64,000 nt of DNA, taken from assembly GCA_012959995.1 (NCBI GenBank), contig DUCC01000002.1, positions 109,377 through 173,376 on the forward strand. Direction: 5' to 3'. The stretch comes from Acidimicrobiia bacterium. Lineage in GTDB: Bacteria > Actinomycetota > Acidimicrobiia > Acidimicrobiales > MedAcidi-G1. Shown one piece after another: positions 35,206 through 43,455 of this stretch (its first letter is position 1; each line of letters opens with the position of its first letter). Under the pieces are notes generated by a model. That model had not been told where the DNA came from and did no database searches. It saw only the letters and a program-made list of their open reading frames with translations. The translations under genes and the position numbers were made by a program.

Positions 35206-36152
35206 GATGCCTCCTCTGGGTTATGTAAATGCGGCGGGATTTCTACTCCGGTTTGGTCAACGATGCGCCGGTACACCTCGGGGCGGCGGTACCGGTCGAA
35301 GTCAAAAAGTGTTTCTTTGTAGTTGACACAGAGGTCGAGGTCGCATTCGGCCACCACCAACTCGTCACCATCGGTGGTGCAAACAGCCATGATCTCGCCG
35401 GAGGGGGCGATGATGGCGCTTTCGCCCAGCAGGTGGCAGCCTTCTTCTTCTCCGGCTTTGGCTACTCCTACTACCCACATGCCGTTTTGGTAGGCCCCAG
35501 ATTGCAATACCAAGTGGTTGTGAAACCCTTGCAGGCGGTCTTGGCTGGGGTCGGGGGCGTAATGGGTGGGGGTGTTGTAACCGATGAGGGCCATTTCGCA
35601 GCCTTGGAGGCCTAATACTCGATAGGTCTCGGGCCAACGGCGGTCGTTGCAAATGGCCATGCCCATGAGGCCACCGAAGGCTCGGTGAACGTCAAAGCTA
35701 GGGCCGGCTTCGAAGTAGTAGCGCTCGAGGTGTTGAAAGGGTCGCCAGGGTTCGTGTGTTTCGTGGCCGGGGAGGTGAACTTTGCGGTAGCGGGCCACTA
35801 TTTGGCCGGTGGGTTCCACCAAGATGGCCGTGTTGTAGTGGTGGCCGTCGGGGGTGAGTTCTGCGTAACCCAGGTGGAACCCGACTTGGAGGCGTACCGC
35901 TTCGTCAAAAAGGGGTTGGGTTTCTGGCCCGGGCATTTCTGTTTCAAAAAAGTGATCAAACTCGGCGCGGTCTTCAACGAACCAGCGAGGGAAAAAAGTA
36001 GTCAAGGTGAGTTCAGGAAACACCACCAGGTCGCAGCCTGCGGCGGCGCCTTGGCGCAGCAAGGCGATGAGACGCTCCACTACCTCAGCTCGGGTGTCGC
36101 TGCGTTGAATGGGCCCAGTTTGGGCGGCCCCGATGGTAACCATGCGGGTCAT
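35202..36152 (-). CDS. Nitrilase-superfamily N-carbamoyl-D-amino-acid hydrolase-like
   Basis: 316 residues with the Glu-Lys-Cys triad of the carbon-nitrogen hydrolases: FPELTLTTFFPRW (Glu about 47), RKVHLPG (Lys about 124) and AICNDRRWPET (Cys about 170). The CNDRRWPE block and the FPRWF segment are characteristic of D-carbamoylase, which removes carbamoyl from N-carbamoyl-D-amino acids. The neighbour encodes an L-carbamoylase/allantoate-type amidohydrolase. The gene overlaps both neighbours by four bases (ATGA), in the middle of a coupled operon. Confidence 0.85.
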   Translation of the reverse strand: MTRMVTIGAAQTGPIQRSDTRAEVVERLIALLRQGAAAGCDLVVFPELTLTTFFPRWFVEDRAEFDHFFETEMPGPETQPLFDEAVRLQVGFHLGYAELTPDGHHYNTAILVEPTGQIVARYRKVHLPGHETHEPWRPFQHLERYYFEAGPSFDVHRAFGGLMGMAICNDRRWPETYRVLGLQGCEMALIGYNTPTHYAPDPSQDRLQGFHNHLVLQSGAYQNGMWVVGVAKAGEEEGCHLLGESAIIAPSGEIMAVCTTDGDELVVAECDLDLCVNYKETLFDFDRYRRPEVYRRIVDQTGVEIPPHLHNPEEAS

Positions 36153-37405
36153 GCGGTGTCTCCGTTGAAGTCGGTTGCGTCGAGGGCCAGCATGGTTTGC
36201 AATAATACGTCGGCCCCGGCGGCCAGGTCTTGTTGGTCGGTGTGTTCGGCCGGGTTGTGACTAATGCCGTCTTTGCTGGGTACGAATACCATGCCGGTTG
36301 GGCAAACCCGGGCCATCATTTGGGCATCGTGACCGGCTCCGGAGGGCATGGTGGTTGCCGAGTGGCCGAGGCGTTGGGCGGTTGTTTCTACGGTGGCTAC
36401 CACCTGGGGGTCAAAGACCACGGGTTCGAAGCGGGCCAAGGTGCGTGAGGTAATGGTCACCCCTTCGCTTTGTTCAAGTTGCTCTACGCAGGCTGCTATT
36501 TCTGCTTCGGCAGATTTTAAGAGTGCTTCGTCGGTGTTGCGTAGGTCGACGGTCAGGGTGGCTTGGCCGGCTACTACGTTTACTAGGTCGGGGTGGAGGT
36601 TGATGCGTCCTACGGTGCTTACTTGGCGGCCTCCCATGCGGTCGGCCAGTTCTCGTGCCGTGACGGCTATTTTGGCGGCGACGTACCCGGCATCGTGACG
36701 AAGATGCATTGGGGTGGTGCCGGCATGGTTGGATTGCCCGGTGATGGTGTATTCGGTCCACGAAATGCCTTGTACTCCAGTGACTGCTCCGATGGTGGTG
36801 CCTTCAACCTCTAAGAGTGGGCCTTGTTCGATGTGGAGTTCCACGAATGCTCGAGGGGGTGTTCCAGGGCAGGGTCCGGGGCCGCGGTAGCCGATGCGCT
36901 CTAGTTCTTCTCCGACCATGGTGCCGTCGATTCCTTCAATGTCGAGGGCCTGTTCGAGGGCCATGCCGCCTACATAGACCAGGCTGCCCAACATGTCGGG
37001 GGCAAAGCGTGCGCCTTCTTCGTCGGTAAAAAACGCTACTCCCATGGGGTGTTCGGTTTCTACGTTGTTTTCGCTCAGTGTTTCGAGGACTTCAAGGCCG
37101 GCGAGTACTCCCAAGTTGCCGTCGTAGCGGCCGCCGGTGGCCACAGTGTCGATGTGGCTGCCCGTCATGGTGGCTGGTCCGGGGTGGCGACCGGGGCGGG
37201 TGGCCGTCACGTTGCCAATGCCATCAATGGTGACTTCTAAGCTCAGGTCGCGCATCCAGGTAACCACCAAGTCGCGGCCTTGGCGGTCTTCGTCGGTTAA
37301 GGCCAATCGGCAAGAGCCGGTTTCTCCGAGGGGACCGATGGTCGCGAGGTCCTCAATGCGTTGCATAAGGCGGTCTTCGTTTATGCGCAAGTCTTGGTGG
37401 TTCAC
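36149..37405 (-). CDS. M20-family Zn amidohydrolase (allantoate or N-carbamoyl-L-amino-acid type)
   Basis: 418 residues. Metal-site motifs: GSHIDTVATGGRYDGNLGV, FTDEEGARFAPDML, ELHIEQGPLLE and the C-terminal SGAGHDAQMMA/ISHNPAEHTD. This is the HyuC/AllC/UAH group, which hydrolyses allantoate, ureidoglycolate or N-carbamoyl-L-amino acids and releases ammonia. The family assignment is firm; the substrate is not. Four-base overlaps join it to the D-carbamoylase-like gene and to the second molybdenum hydroxylase gene. Confidence 0.87.
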   Translation of the reverse strand: MNHQDLRINEDRLMQRIEDLATIGPLGETGSCRLALTDEDRQGRDLVVTWMRDLSLEVTIDGIGNVTATRPGRHPGPATMTGSHIDTVATGGRYDGNLGVLAGLEVLETLSENNVETEHPMGVAFFTDEEGARFAPDMLGSLVYVGGMALEQALDIEGIDGTMVGEELERIGYRGPGPCPGTPPRAFVELHIEQGPLLEVEGTTIGAVTGVQGISWTEYTITGQSNHAGTTPMHLRHDAGYVAAKIAVTARELADRMGGRQVSTVGRINLHPDLVNVVAGQATLTVDLRNTDEALLKSAEAEIAACVEQLEQSEGVTITSRTLARFEPVVFDPQVVATVETTAQRLGHSATTMPSGAGHDAQMMARVCPTGMVFVPSKDGISHNPAEHTDQQDLAAGADVLLQTMLALDATDFNGDTA

Positions 37406-39681
37406 GAGGCGTCGCTTTCTAATTGCACAATGTCGGTGGGGCGCACTGGTACTCGCGGCAACTCCAGTTTGGTGGCGTCGCGTAAAGCGGCTACTACGGC
37501 GGCGGTAGAAGAAATGGACGGAGGTTCGCCGATGCCTTTGGCTCCGAAGGGGGCGCCGGGTTCGGGTTGTTCAATGAAGGCCGCTATTTCTACCGGTGGC
37601 ATGTCTAATGCGGTGGGTATCAGGTAGTCGGTGAACGAAGCGTTGCGAATATGCCCGTCGGTGACCAGCACTTCTTCCATAATGGCTAAGCCGACTCCCT
37701 GAGAGGTGCCACCTTCGAGTTGCCCGATCGCTTGTAATGGGTTCAAGAGGCGTCCCACATCTTGAGAGGTGGTGAGTTCAACTACTTTGACCAAACCTAG
37801 GTCGGGGTCTACGTCGACCACCGCTCGGTGAGCGGCGAAGGCGAAAGAAACGTGGGCGTTGCCTTGGCCATTTTCGTCAACCGGGTAAGTGGGTGCGTGG
37901 TGGTATTCGATGTCTGCTTCTAATGGCTCTGTAGTAGCAGCAGCCAGGCTTAACGAGAAGTTTCCGGCCAGGGACACTATTTGTCCGTCGGCTAACACCA
38001 GGTCATCGAGGTCAACTTGGTGTTCGGCGGCCACCCGTTCGAGGAGTTGTTGGCGCACCGCTTCGCAGGCTTTTTGTATTGCTCCCCCGGACATCCATGT
38101 TTGTCGACTAGCCGAGGTGGACCCGGCAGACCCCACGGTGGCGGTGGCGGCGGGAGCCAAGATGACTTCTTCAACGCCCAGGACTTCTCGAGTTATTTGT
38201 TGGGCCAAAGTCACGAACCCTTGCCCGACTTCTGCACAGGCACAGGTGATGGTCGCTACCCCATCAACTAAGTGGCAGATGGCCGAACTGTAGTCATCGA
38301 AGCCTTCAGAAAAGAGAAGGTTTTTGAAGCCCACGGCCATGGCTTGGCCTCGCACAATGTGTTGAGGGTCGGCGGTGCGTCCGGCGCCTCCGGGAAGAGA
38401 CATCATGTCGTCGCTTTGCACCAAGGTTGAGGGGTGCTCAACGCAACTTTTAATAACTTCGGCTACCGGGGCGGTGCCGGTGATGATCTGCCCGGTGAGT
38501 AGTTTGTCGCCGCTTTTTAAAACATTTTTCAGCCGAAGTTCTACCGGGTCCATGCCCAGGGCGGCGGCCAGTTTGTCCATTTGGGCTTCGTGCCCTATGC
38601 AGGTTTGTACGGCTCCGAAGCCCCGCATGGCTCCGCAGGGTGGGTTGTTGGTGCGTACTACTGATCCGTCAATGTCGGCGCTGGGGATGAGGTACGGGCC
38701 GGCGGCAAAGCAGGTGGCGTTAGAGATGACTGCCCCGCTGGAAGAAGCGTAAGCACCACCGTCGAGGATTAACCGGGCTTCGACCCGCAGCAGGTTGCCC
38801 TCGGTGTCGGCGTGATGGCGGTACCACATGCGGGCCGGGTGGCGATGCACGTGGCCGTGGAAAGACTCTTCTCGGGAGTACACCATTTTTACTGGTCGTC
38901 CGGTGTGGAGGGCCAGCAGGCACAGGTGGGCGTGCAGGCTGAGGTCTTCGCGGGCGCCAAAGGCACCGCCGACGCCCGACAAGGTGAAACGAACTTTTTC
39001 CGGCGGCAGGCCCAAACAGACGGCTACTTGATCACGGTCGGAGTGCAACCATTGGGTAGAGACAAAGAGTTCTACTCCGCCGTCTTCGCTGGGTAGCGCT
39101 AGGCCAGATTCTGGGCCTAAGAAGGCTTGGTCTTGCATGCCTACTTCGTAGGTGCCTTCGACTTGGATTTCTCCTTGGATGTTTTGGTCGCCGTGGCGCA
39201 GACGTAAGCGGCGTATCAAGTTGCCGTCGGGGTGGATGGGTTCGGCTGCTTCGGCGGCCTCGGGGTCTACGAGGGGCACCGTTACTTGGTAGTCCACCAC
39301 GATGGCTGCCAGGGCTCGGCGTACTGTTTCGGGGTGGTCGGCGGCCACGATGGCTACTGATTCTCCTTCGTAGCGCACTACGTCGGCGGCGAGCACCGGT
39401 TGGTCGGCGTGTTCAAGGCCGTAAAGCAGGGAGCCGGGCACGTCGGTGTGAGTGAGTACGGCGCTGACCCCGTTGATGGCCAAGGCGCCGCTGATGTCGA
39501 TGCTTTTAATGTTGGCCGAGGGGTGCGGGGAACGCAGGGTTCCGCCCCACAACATGTTGTTATGCCACAGGTCGCTAGAAAAAGTGAACGCTCCGGTGAC
39601 TTTAGGGACACCGTCGGGGCGGGGCGCTGACTCACCGATGCGGGGAGCGCTTACCGGGGAAGTGATTTGGATGTCAGTCAT
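37402..39681 (-). CDS. Xanthine dehydrogenase-type molybdopterin large subunit
   Basis: 759 residues. GVGGAFGAREDLS, CGAMRGFGAVQT, GQGFVTLAQQ and the C-terminal GAKGIGEPPS with the likely catalytic Glu define the Mo-binding subunit of the xanthine dehydrogenase/CO dehydrogenase superfamily. It differs from the XdhD-like enzyme in being separate from its iron-sulfur domain. The four-base overlap with the downstream M20 gene and with the upstream 2Fe-2S subunit gene argue for one complex. The reaction is hydroxylation of a purine or related ring; details unknown. Confidence 0.88.
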   Translation of the reverse strand: MTDIQITSPVSAPRIGESAPRPDGVPKVTGAFTFSSDLWHNNMLWGGTLRSPHPSANIKSIDISGALAINGVSAVLTHTDVPGSLLYGLEHADQPVLAADVVRYEGESVAIVAADHPETVRRALAAIVVDYQVTVPLVDPEAAEAAEPIHPDGNLIRRLRLRHGDQNIQGEIQVEGTYEVGMQDQAFLGPESGLALPSEDGGVELFVSTQWLHSDRDQVAVCLGLPPEKVRFTLSGVGGAFGAREDLSLHAHLCLLALHTGRPVKMVYSREESFHGHVHRHPARMWYRHHADTEGNLLRVEARLILDGGAYASSSGAVISNATCFAAGPYLIPSADIDGSVVRTNNPPCGAMRGFGAVQTCIGHEAQMDKLAAALGMDPVELRLKNVLKSGDKLLTGQIITGTAPVAEVIKSCVEHPSTLVQSDDMMSLPGGAGRTADPQHIVRGQAMAVGFKNLLFSEGFDDYSSAICHLVDGVATITCACAEVGQGFVTLAQQITREVLGVEEVILAPAATATVGSAGSTSASRQTWMSGGAIQKACEAVRQQLLERVAAEHQVDLDDLVLADGQIVSLAGNFSLSLAAATTEPLEADIEYHHAPTYPVDENGQGNAHVSFAFAAHRAVVDVDPDLGLVKVVELTTSQDVGRLLNPLQAIGQLEGGTSQGVGLAIMEEVLVTDGHIRNASFTDYLIPTALDMPPVEIAAFIEQPEPGAPFGAKGIGEPPSISSTAAVVAALRDATKLELPRVPVRPTDIVQLESDAS

Positions 39682-40163
39682 GAGGTGGCTTCTCGCCGTT
39701 TGGTGGCGGCCAAGTTGACTGCTTCGAGGATGCGGCCGTAACCGGTGCAGCGGCAGAGGTTGCCACTGATGGCTTCGCGTACCGTGAGGTCATCGGGTTG
39801 GTTGTTGGTTTCCAGCAGTTTGTCAATAGTTACCAAGAGCCCGGGGGTGCAGAATCCGCATTGCACGGCTCCGGCTTCGATAAACGCTTCTTGTACGTCT
39901 GCCAGTTCGCCTTCGGGGGCCAAACCTTCAATGGTGGTTATTTCGCAATCCACGGCGGTGGCGGCCAACACGAGGCAACCGCAAACCACTTCGTTGTCGA
40001 TGCGCACTGAGCACGAGCCGCACTCTCCTTCTTCGCAAGCGTTTTTGGCTCCGGGTAGACCTAAGCGTTCGCGGAGCACCCAGAGCAGGCTTTCGCCGGT
40101 CCAAGCGTCAGCCACTTGGTGTTCTTTTCCGTTGACCTTCAAGGTGTAGTGATTGGTGGTCAT
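39678..40163 (-). CDS. Xanthine dehydrogenase-type [2Fe-2S] small subunit
   Basis: 161 residues. First cluster Cys43, Cys48, Cys51 plus a Cys near 61-63 (CEEGECGSC, then CGC); second cluster Cys102/105 (QCGFCTPG) and Cys137/139 (LCRCTGYG). A longer frame to 40625 is a shadow inside the FAD subunit gene; the ATG at 40163 gives the normal length of this family. It moves electrons from molybdenum to FAD. Overlaps both neighbours by four bases, consistent with a stoichiometric complex. Confidence 0.92.
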   Translation of the reverse strand: MTTNHYTLKVNGKEHQVADAWTGESLLWVLRERLGLPGAKNACEEGECGSCSVRIDNEVVCGCLVLAATAVDCEITTIEGLAPEGELADVQEAFIEAGAVQCGFCTPGLLVTIDKLLETNNQPDDLTVREAISGNLCRCTGYGRILEAVNLAATKRREATS

Positions 40164-41014
40164 GGTGTTTCCTCGGTGAAGGCTCGAGCGGCGGTGCGGC
40201 GAGCCATGACGCCGATGGCGTGGCGGCGGTAGGCGGCGGTGCCTCGGTGGTCGTCTATTGGTTGGGCAGCGGCGGCAGCCAGCGCAGAGAATTGGTTGAG
40301 GGTGGCGGTGGACACGGTGTTGGCCGCCCAGTTGACGTTGGTGCTGAGGTGTTCTTCGGCTTCGGCGGGGCGTAGGGGTACCGGACCGACCGTGCCGAGG
40401 CCGAGGCGTACTTTTTTGTTTTGTTGGTCCACTATCAGAGCCAATGAGGCCACGGAAATAACCATGGCGTTGCGGGGCCCTATTTTGCAGAACTCTTGAT
40501 GCCCTTGAGCGGCAGGTATATGTACTTCTTCGATGAGTTCCCCGGGTTGGCGGGCATTGTTTTTTACTCCGGTGATGAACTCGAGGATGGGCAGGCGGCG
40601 TGCGCCCTGGGCCGAGCGCAGGCATATCACGGCATCTAAGGCGGCCAGCACGGGCAGGGTGTCGCCCGCCGGCGAGGCGGTGCCCAGGTTGCCTCCGAGG
40701 GTGCCGGCGTTGCGTATTTGTGGCGAGCCGACGGTACGGGCTGCTTGGGCGAGGGCGGGGGCTACGGAGGTGAAGTCGCTTTTTTCCATTTCGGCGTAGG
40801 TCAGGCCAGCACCCAAAACCAAGGTGTCGTCTTGTTGTTTCCAGCCTTGAAGTTCGGGGATGCGGTTTACGGCGATGACCGTAGAAAGTTCGTTGAGGTA
40901 GCCACGGTTTATTTGCACCATGAGGTCGGTTCCGCCGGCCAAAATCAGGGCATCGGGGCGTTCGCTAAGAATTTCTAATGCTTGATCTAGCGAGCGAGCA
41001 ATTGTTACGGACAT
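40160..41014 (-). CDS. Xanthine dehydrogenase-type FAD-binding subunit
   Basis: 284 residues. The FAD-binding PCMH motif ILAGGTDLMVQI (about 24-35) and IRNAGTLGGNLGTASPAGD match the CoxM/XdhB family, which accepts electrons from the 2Fe-2S clusters. A good AGGAG site lies before ATG 41014, and this is the first gene of the long catabolic operon, 65 bases from the divergent regulator gene. It is the only FAD subunit visible and may also serve the XdhD-like enzyme, which lacks one. Confidence 0.9.
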   Translation of the reverse strand: MSVTIARSLDQALEILSERPDALILAGGTDLMVQINRGYLNELSTVIAVNRIPELQGWKQQDDTLVLGAGLTYAEMEKSDFTSVAPALAQAARTVGSPQIRNAGTLGGNLGTASPAGDTLPVLAALDAVICLRSAQGARRLPILEFITGVKNNARQPGELIEEVHIPAAQGHQEFCKIGPRNAMVISVASLALIVDQQNKKVRLGLGTVGPVPLRPAEAEEHLSTNVNWAANTVSTATLNQFSALAAAAAQPIDDHRGTAAYRRHAIGVMARRTAARAFTEETP

Positions 41015-41079
41015 AAGACTCCTATGCTGCCTGTTTTTCAACATTTTGTCAACGTTAAAGAATGGGCTACGCTAGAAAC
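41015..41079. promoter_or_regulatory. Divergent regulatory region between the catabolic operon and its predicted regulator
   Basis: 65 bases hold the promoters of both the catabolic operon and the regulator gene. The segment contains a direct repeat of the word TCAAC, nine bases apart (41038-41052), and an AACGTT palindrome, candidates for an operator. Inferred from position only. Confidence 0.35.
41068..41073 (+). promoter_or_regulatory. Predicted -10 element (TACGCT) for the DauR-like regulator gene
   Basis: TTGTCA (41046-41051), 16 bases, TACGCT, six bases, GTG 41080. A full promoter with near-consensus -35, in support of a leaderless transcript starting at the GTG. Confidence 0.5.
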
Positions 41080-41448
41080 GTGTCTGAACCACTGCATCCT
41101 TTTCTTAAAGCGCTGGCCCCGGCGGCCGAAGCTTTAGGTGCTCGCTTGCTTACTCTTGAAGAACTCACCGAAAGTGACCTGCCGTTGGAATGGGAAGGAC
41201 AAGTGGTAGGCGGCTTGCGGCGCCCCGATCTTCATCAAGCCTTGGCGCACCTCTTGACAGTCGCCGAGCAAGAAATCGGGGCCAACCGTTCCGTCATGAC
41301 CCGTATCCAAAAGCAGCAAACGGTGGCCTTGCTAAACGAGTGGGGGGCTTTTACTTTGCGTAAATCGGTCGAAGAAGTAGCCGAAGCCCTCGGGGTCAGC
41401 CGTTTTACTGTCTACAACTATCTTGAACACGCCGAAGCAAACTCCTAA
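41080..41448 (+). CDS. DauR/YheO-like HTH transcriptional regulator, short form
   Basis: 122 residues. The C-terminal HTH (SVEEVAEALGVSRFTVYNYLEHAE) resembles the DauR-like HTH domain of YheO-type regulators. The N-terminal half lacks a recognisable PAS-like ligand domain (QKQQTVALLNEWGAFTLRK) and is shorter than YheO. It is divergent from the large xdh-amidohydrolase operon and is the only regulator seen in the island, so it is the probable local regulator. GTG 41080 is preferred to ATG 41062 because of the promoter spacing. Confidence 0.7.
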   Translation: MSEPLHPFLKALAPAAEALGARLLTLEELTESDLPLEWEGQVVGGLRRPDLHQALAHLLTVAEQEIGANRSVMTRIQKQQTVALLNEWGAFTLRKSVEEVAEALGVSRFTVYNYLEHAEANS

Positions 41449-41460
41449 CCTCTGAGCGAC

Positions 41461-41466
41461 TACCGT
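41461..41466 (+). promoter_or_regulatory. Predicted -10 element (TACCGT) for the amidase gene
   Basis: TACCGT, six bases, ATG 41473. Located after the regulator stop, so the amidase probably has its own start of transcription as well as read-through from the regulator. Confidence 0.45.
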
Positions 41467-41472
41467 CGGGGT

Positions 41473-42918
41473 ATGACCGAAACACCTGCTCCTGACGAAC
41501 TCGCTCACCTTGATGCGGTGGGTTTAGCCCAGCGCATTGCCCAAGGCGACCTTTCCCCCGTGGAATGCATTCAAGCCACCATTGACCGCATCGAAGCCAA
41601 CAACGAAACCTTGAATGCGGTTATTCATAAACAATATGAACAAGCGCTTGAACTGGCGGCATCGCCGGAATTACCCGATGGTCCTTTTCGGGGCGTTCCC
41701 ATGCTTCTTAAAGATCTGTGGGTCGAAGAAGCCGGCCAGCCCCACCACTTTGGCGTTCAGGCCCTGAAAGACGCCAACTTCACCGGGACCACCGATGCCA
41801 ACATGGTGCAGCGTTACAAAGAGGCGGGTTTTATTAACGTGGGGCGCACCAATACCCCTGAGTTAGGGACGGTCGCCACCACCGAACCATTGGCTTACGG
41901 GCCCACCCGCAACCCTTGGAACCCTGAATATGGCACCGGCGGATCATCAGGCGGGGCCGCCGCCGCAGTTGCCTCGGGCATGGTGCCGGCCGCTAACGCC
42001 AGCGACGGTGGCGGCAGCATTCGCATTCCGGCTGCTATGTGCGGGTTGGTGGGGCTAAAGCCTTCCCGAGGTCGCATCTCCATGGGCCCTCGTGAAGAAT
42101 GGGGGCTCGGCGTTCAACACGTGGTGAGTCACACCATGCGCGACACGGCGGCCATCATGGACGCCACAGCTATTCCTTTCTTGGGTGACGGGGTGGTAGC
42201 CCCTGACTTTGGTCGGCCGTATGCCGGCCAAGTGGGCTCTAACCCCGGGCCGTTACGCATCGGCATTTGGAACGAACATTCCATGACCGCGGTGCACCCC
42301 GACTGTGCGGCCGCCACCATGCAGGCCGCTCAGTTACTTGAATCAATGGGACACCAGGTGAGCGAAAGCCATCCGCAGGCGTTGGACGAGATGCACGCCA
42401 TGGCCGAGGCTTTTAACGCCACATGGGCGGTGAGTTCGGTTATGGGGTTGGAGTATCTCAGCGAACAGTTGGGGCGGCCTATTACCCAAGACGATATAGA
42501 GCCCACCAACTGGGGGCTAAGCAGCCAAGGAAAAAGCATTTCGGCCATCGACTACGCCAAGGCACAAGCCGCTATGGGGGCCTTCCGGCGCTCGGTTTTG
42601 ACCTGGTGGGAAGACGGCTTCGACTTGCTCCTTACCCCCACCACGGCAGTACCTCCGCCAAAAATCGGCGAACTTACCGCCAGCGAAGACGACCCGGTTC
42701 GAGCCTCGCGGCGCTCTTTGCCTTACGCCGTGTTTACTTCACCGTTTAACACCACCGGCCAGCCCGCAATTTCTTTGCCTACTGGGCAATCTGATGGGTT
42801 GCCGGTTGGGGTACAAATTGTGGGGGCGTACGGGCGAGAAGACTTACTTATTGCGGTGGGTGCCCAACTTGAAGAGGCCGTCAACTGGTCGGCTCGACGA
42901 GCCGCTATTCACGCTTAA
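41473..42918 (+). CDS. Amidase signature-family hydrolase
   Basis: 481 residues. The Ser-cisSer-Lys triad of the amidase signature family is visible: Lys80 in PMLLKDLW, the GGSSGGAAAA motif (156-164) with the cis-Ser, and the nucleophilic Ser about 182 in GGGSIRIPA. The substrate is unspecified; it may remove amide groups from the products of the neighbouring operon. The stop overlaps that of the convergent phosphoribosyltransferase gene by four bases (TTAA). Confidence 0.88.
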   Translation: MTETPAPDELAHLDAVGLAQRIAQGDLSPVECIQATIDRIEANNETLNAVIHKQYEQALELAASPELPDGPFRGVPMLLKDLWVEEAGQPHHFGVQALKDANFTGTTDANMVQRYKEAGFINVGRTNTPELGTVATTEPLAYGPTRNPWNPEYGTGGSSGGAAAAVASGMVPAANASDGGGSIRIPAAMCGLVGLKPSRGRISMGPREEWGLGVQHVVSHTMRDTAAIMDATAIPFLGDGVVAPDFGRPYAGQVGSNPGPLRIGIWNEHSMTAVHPDCAAATMQAAQLLESMGHQVSESHPQALDEMHAMAEAFNATWAVSSVMGLEYLSEQLGRPITQDDIEPTNWGLSSQGKSISAIDYAKAQAAMGAFRRSVLTWWEDGFDLLLTPTTAVPPPKIGELTASEDDPVRASRRSLPYAVFTSPFNTTGQPAISLPTGQSDGLPVGVQIVGAYGREDLLIAVGAQLEEAVNWSARRAAIHA

Positions 42919-43418
42919 GCGTCGAGGGCTTGATGCCCGCCTTCGGAGAGATCTACTACCGGAGGTTCAGTTGACCAAGGAAAGTTGATCCACTGGTCGG
43001 TGTGTTTCCACACGTATTCGCAGTCCACTACGGAATGTGATTTCTGGTACAGCACGGCCGAACGCACTTCGGCAACTTGTTCTAATGCTGTTTCACGCAC
43101 CAAAGCCAAGGTATGGCCGGTGTCGGCTACGTCGTCGGCAATGAGGATCTTGGCTTTCTTTAGATCTACCCAGTCCACGTAGGGAGGCAACACAATAGGT
43201 AAGTCGTGGCGTTCGTCGACCCCGGAGTAGTACTCCACGTTCATGACGTACAGGTTTTTTACTGCCATGGCGTAGCCCAACGAGCCGGCCACAAACATGC
43301 CGCCGCGTACGATGGCCAAGATCATGTCGGGGCGATAACCGTCGTCGGCCACCATCTGGGCCAAGGCCCGAGCGGCCTTACCGTATTTAACCCAATCCAT
43401 TTCTTCGCGTTCAGACAT
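42915..43418 (-). CDS. Purine-type phosphoribosyltransferase
   Basis: 167 residues (170 from an ATG at 43427, where the AGGGA site would be too close). ILAIVRGGMFVAGSLGYA and the PRPP-binding loop KILIADDVADTGHTLAL are typical of hypoxanthine/guanine or xanthine PRTs. It would salvage a purine base to a nucleotide; its position at the end of the purine-type island suits that. Weak in specificity: which base cannot be read. Confidence 0.82.
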   Translation of the reverse strand: MSEREEMDWVKYGKAARALAQMVADDGYRPDMILAIVRGGMFVAGSLGYAMAVKNLYVMNVEYYSGVDERHDLPIVLPPYVDWVDLKKAKILIADDVADTGHTLALVRETALEQVAEVRSAVLYQKSHSVVDCEYVWKHTDQWINFPWSTEPPVVDLSEGGHQALDA

Positions 43419-43455
43419 TTTGATCATTCCCTGCCGTTTTTATGATGATAGGAAT

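Noticed and set aside
39678..40625. 315-codon reading of the [2Fe-2S] subunit
   Set aside because: The first half is an out-of-frame shadow of the FAD subunit; family length and motifs fit the 161-residue version.
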